Shown: positions 63,045 through 64,000 of the stretch, piece by piece
How positions within the stretch are numbered: the stretch's first letter is position 1
Layout: every line of letters begins with the position of its first letter
Source: Sphaerothrix gracilis
GTDB taxonomy: Bacteria; Cyanobacteriota; Cyanobacteriia; Phormidesmidales; Phormidesmidaceae
Assembly (NCBI RefSeq): GCF_030405905.1
Contig: NZ_JASATW010000009.1
Location: forward strand, 177,780-241,779
Reading direction: 5' to 3'
DNA: 64,000 nucleotides
Made by a program: the position numbers and the translations under genes
The notes under the pieces: model-generated
Databases searched by the model: none
Told to the model about the DNA's origin: nothing
The model's input: only the letters and a program-made list of their open reading frames with translations

Positions 63045-64000
63045 CTACTCTGGCAGGCCCTCTTGGGTGGGCTGCCGGTAGATCACCGGATCCGGGAAGT
63101 TGGGTGAGACAACGTAGATCGTGCCTGTCCCTTCTGCGCGGCCAATCTCAATAGTGTCAAAGCCATCCTGGATGAAGGCAATTTCGCTATCGACGATATC
63201 GAGGAAGCTGCCGCCTTGGCTAGAAGTAGCGCCCACCACGATGTCCTGACTTAGGGTAAAGGTGCCAAACTGCAGGGTGCCGCCGTTGCTCTCGATCGTG
63301 CTGCCGTCGGCAATATCTACTTCGTCGCCCAAGTAGGTAATGTTGCCGCCTTCGGCCCCCCCGCTAGCATCAGTGCTGCTGACCACTACGAAGCCCGCCG
63401 ACAGCTCTACGTCGCCGCCGCTGCCCAAATCTGAGCTGACATCGATGACGGCAGGGCTGCCATCTGGGGCCGCATTTGTCGTGTCAATCTTGGTCGGCTC
63501 GTTGCCGCTGTAGGTGATGTTGCCGCCGAGTCCGGCATCTCCAGCGCGGGCGATCGCGCTGCTGGTGGTAATGTTGCCGTCTGCCACTGAGAGGGAGATA
63601 TCACCGGCATCGAGCAGCGCCGAGCTGGCGTCGATGATGCCGTTACTGGTGTCTATATCGCCAAAGTCTTGACTGACCGATAGATCAATATTGCCGCCAA
63701 CCTCAGCCCCGGTGGAGTTAGATAGCAAGCTGGCAGTGCTGATGTTGCCATCCACGGTTGACAGCTCAATGTCACCGCCTGCGCCTAGACGGGTGCCCGT
63801 CGATAAGGTGCCTGTCGTGGTGTTGATGGAGCCGGCTTCGCCATTGACCGTGAGAGTGATGTCGCCGCCGGTGGTGCCTGTGGTCTCGGAGAATGAACTA
63901 AGGTCGCTGGCGCTGATGCCGCCGCGATTGGTATTGAAGTCAATATCCCCGCCGTTGCCGCCGTCAGAGGTGGCATCATAGCTGCCGCTGGTGGTGTCAA
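63045..64000 (-). CDS. secreted hemagglutinin-like repeat protein, C-terminal part (runs off the window)
   Basis: Open in one frame from the window edge (no stop between 64000 and 63045), so the 5' end lies outside. At least 317 residues of G/D/S/N-rich beta-helix repeats built on G-G-(D/N)-I-x-L/Y (GGDIDFNTN, GGDITLTV, GGDIELST, GGNIDLSV, GGNITYSG). A non-repeat C-terminus follows (FLDIVDSEIAFIQDGFDTIEIGRAEGTGTIYVV...YRQPTQEGLPE). This is typical of filamentous-hemagglutinin-like two-partner-secretion exoproteins in cyanobacteria. A GTG at 63755 is internal, not the start. Confidence 0.75.
   Translation of the reverse strand, partial: DTTSGSYDATSDGGNGGDIDFNTNRGGISASDLSSFSETTGTTGGDITLTVNGEAGSINTTTGTLSTGTRLGAGGDIELSTVDGNISTASLLSNSTGAEVGGNIDLSVSQDFGDIDTSNGIIDASSALLDAGDISLSVADGNITTSSAIARAGDAGLGGNITYSGNEPTKIDTTNAAPDGSPAVIDVSSDLGSGGDVELSAGFVVVSSTDASGGAEGGNITYLGDEVDIADGSTIESNGGTLQFGTFTLSQDIVVGATSSQGGSFLDIVDSEIAFIQDGFDTIEIGRAEGTGTIYVVSPNFPDPVIYRQPTQEGLPE

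Overview
The window is cyanobacterial. The octamer GCGATCGC (HIP1) and its core are scattered through most genes, and several families are typical of cyanobacteria: GUN4, H-NOX with an HNOBA kinase, DUF4331, DUF5996, a MysA/DDGS-like sugar phosphate cyclase, large NACHT-WD40 proteins, and an Rcp1-like response regulator. The genus is not decidable by eye; a filamentous Leptolyngbya/Phormidesmis-type genome is only a guess.

Layout. 1-11 kb is mostly housekeeping or ordinary accessory: methyltransferase, ABC exporter, YgfZ-like protein, DUF5996, response regulator, two tandem Crp/Fnr regulators, MgtC and an orphan TRAP binding protein. 11-20 kb looks like a small biosynthetic neighbourhood: a DUF6492 glycosyltransferase-like protein, an N-terminally extended sugar phosphate cyclase, a 2OG-Fe(II) oxygenase-like protein, a methyltransferase and a heme-oxygenase-like diiron oxygenase, interrupted by a divergent EF-G paralogue. 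20-22 kb holds an H-NOX/histidine-kinase pair.

22.5-44.3 kb is a defence or conflict island. It contains a NACHT-WD40 protein with an REase-like region; a caspase-TIR-ATPase fusion followed immediately by an ATPase-TPR-PPC protein and preceded by a Trypco1-like gene; XRE and nucleotidyltransferase remnants; and a tightly overlapping three-gene operon of MazG-like, thymidylate-synthase-like and uracil-DNA-glycosylase/Panacea fusion proteins. Upstream on the same strand lie an HNH endonuclease with an SBD-like N-terminus and a Dnd-associated protein 4, then a HEPN/MNT pair. The island ends in decayed DndD-like and integrase fragments next to tRNA-Phe(GAA), which suggests an integrative element that entered beside that tRNA and then eroded.

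44.5-50 kb is ordinary chromosome (PPC protein, zinc-ribbon protein, DUF4331/TPR pair, DHFR-like reductase). 50.2-59.6 kb is a second conflict region: a caspase-TIR protein, a GUN4 protein and a third protein all carry the same short KYN...G..IGD motif, which looks like a RHIM-type amyloid or effector-association module. They are followed by two 56-residue proteins and a large LRR-Roc-COR-TIR protein flanked by two copies of a palindromic repeat. 59.9-64 kb returns to core genes (glgB) and ends inside a secreted repeat protein.

The strongest candidates for an undescribed system are the MazG / TS-like / UDG-Panacea operon (37.9-40.6 kb), which would act on nucleotides and modified or uracil-containing DNA, and the KYN/IGD-linked caspase-TIR, GUN4 and orphan trio (50.2-54.7 kb), which looks like an adaptor-linked cell-suicide module using a tetrapyrrole-binding fold as a possible sensor. 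All functions are inferred from sequence motifs read by eye; no database search was run.
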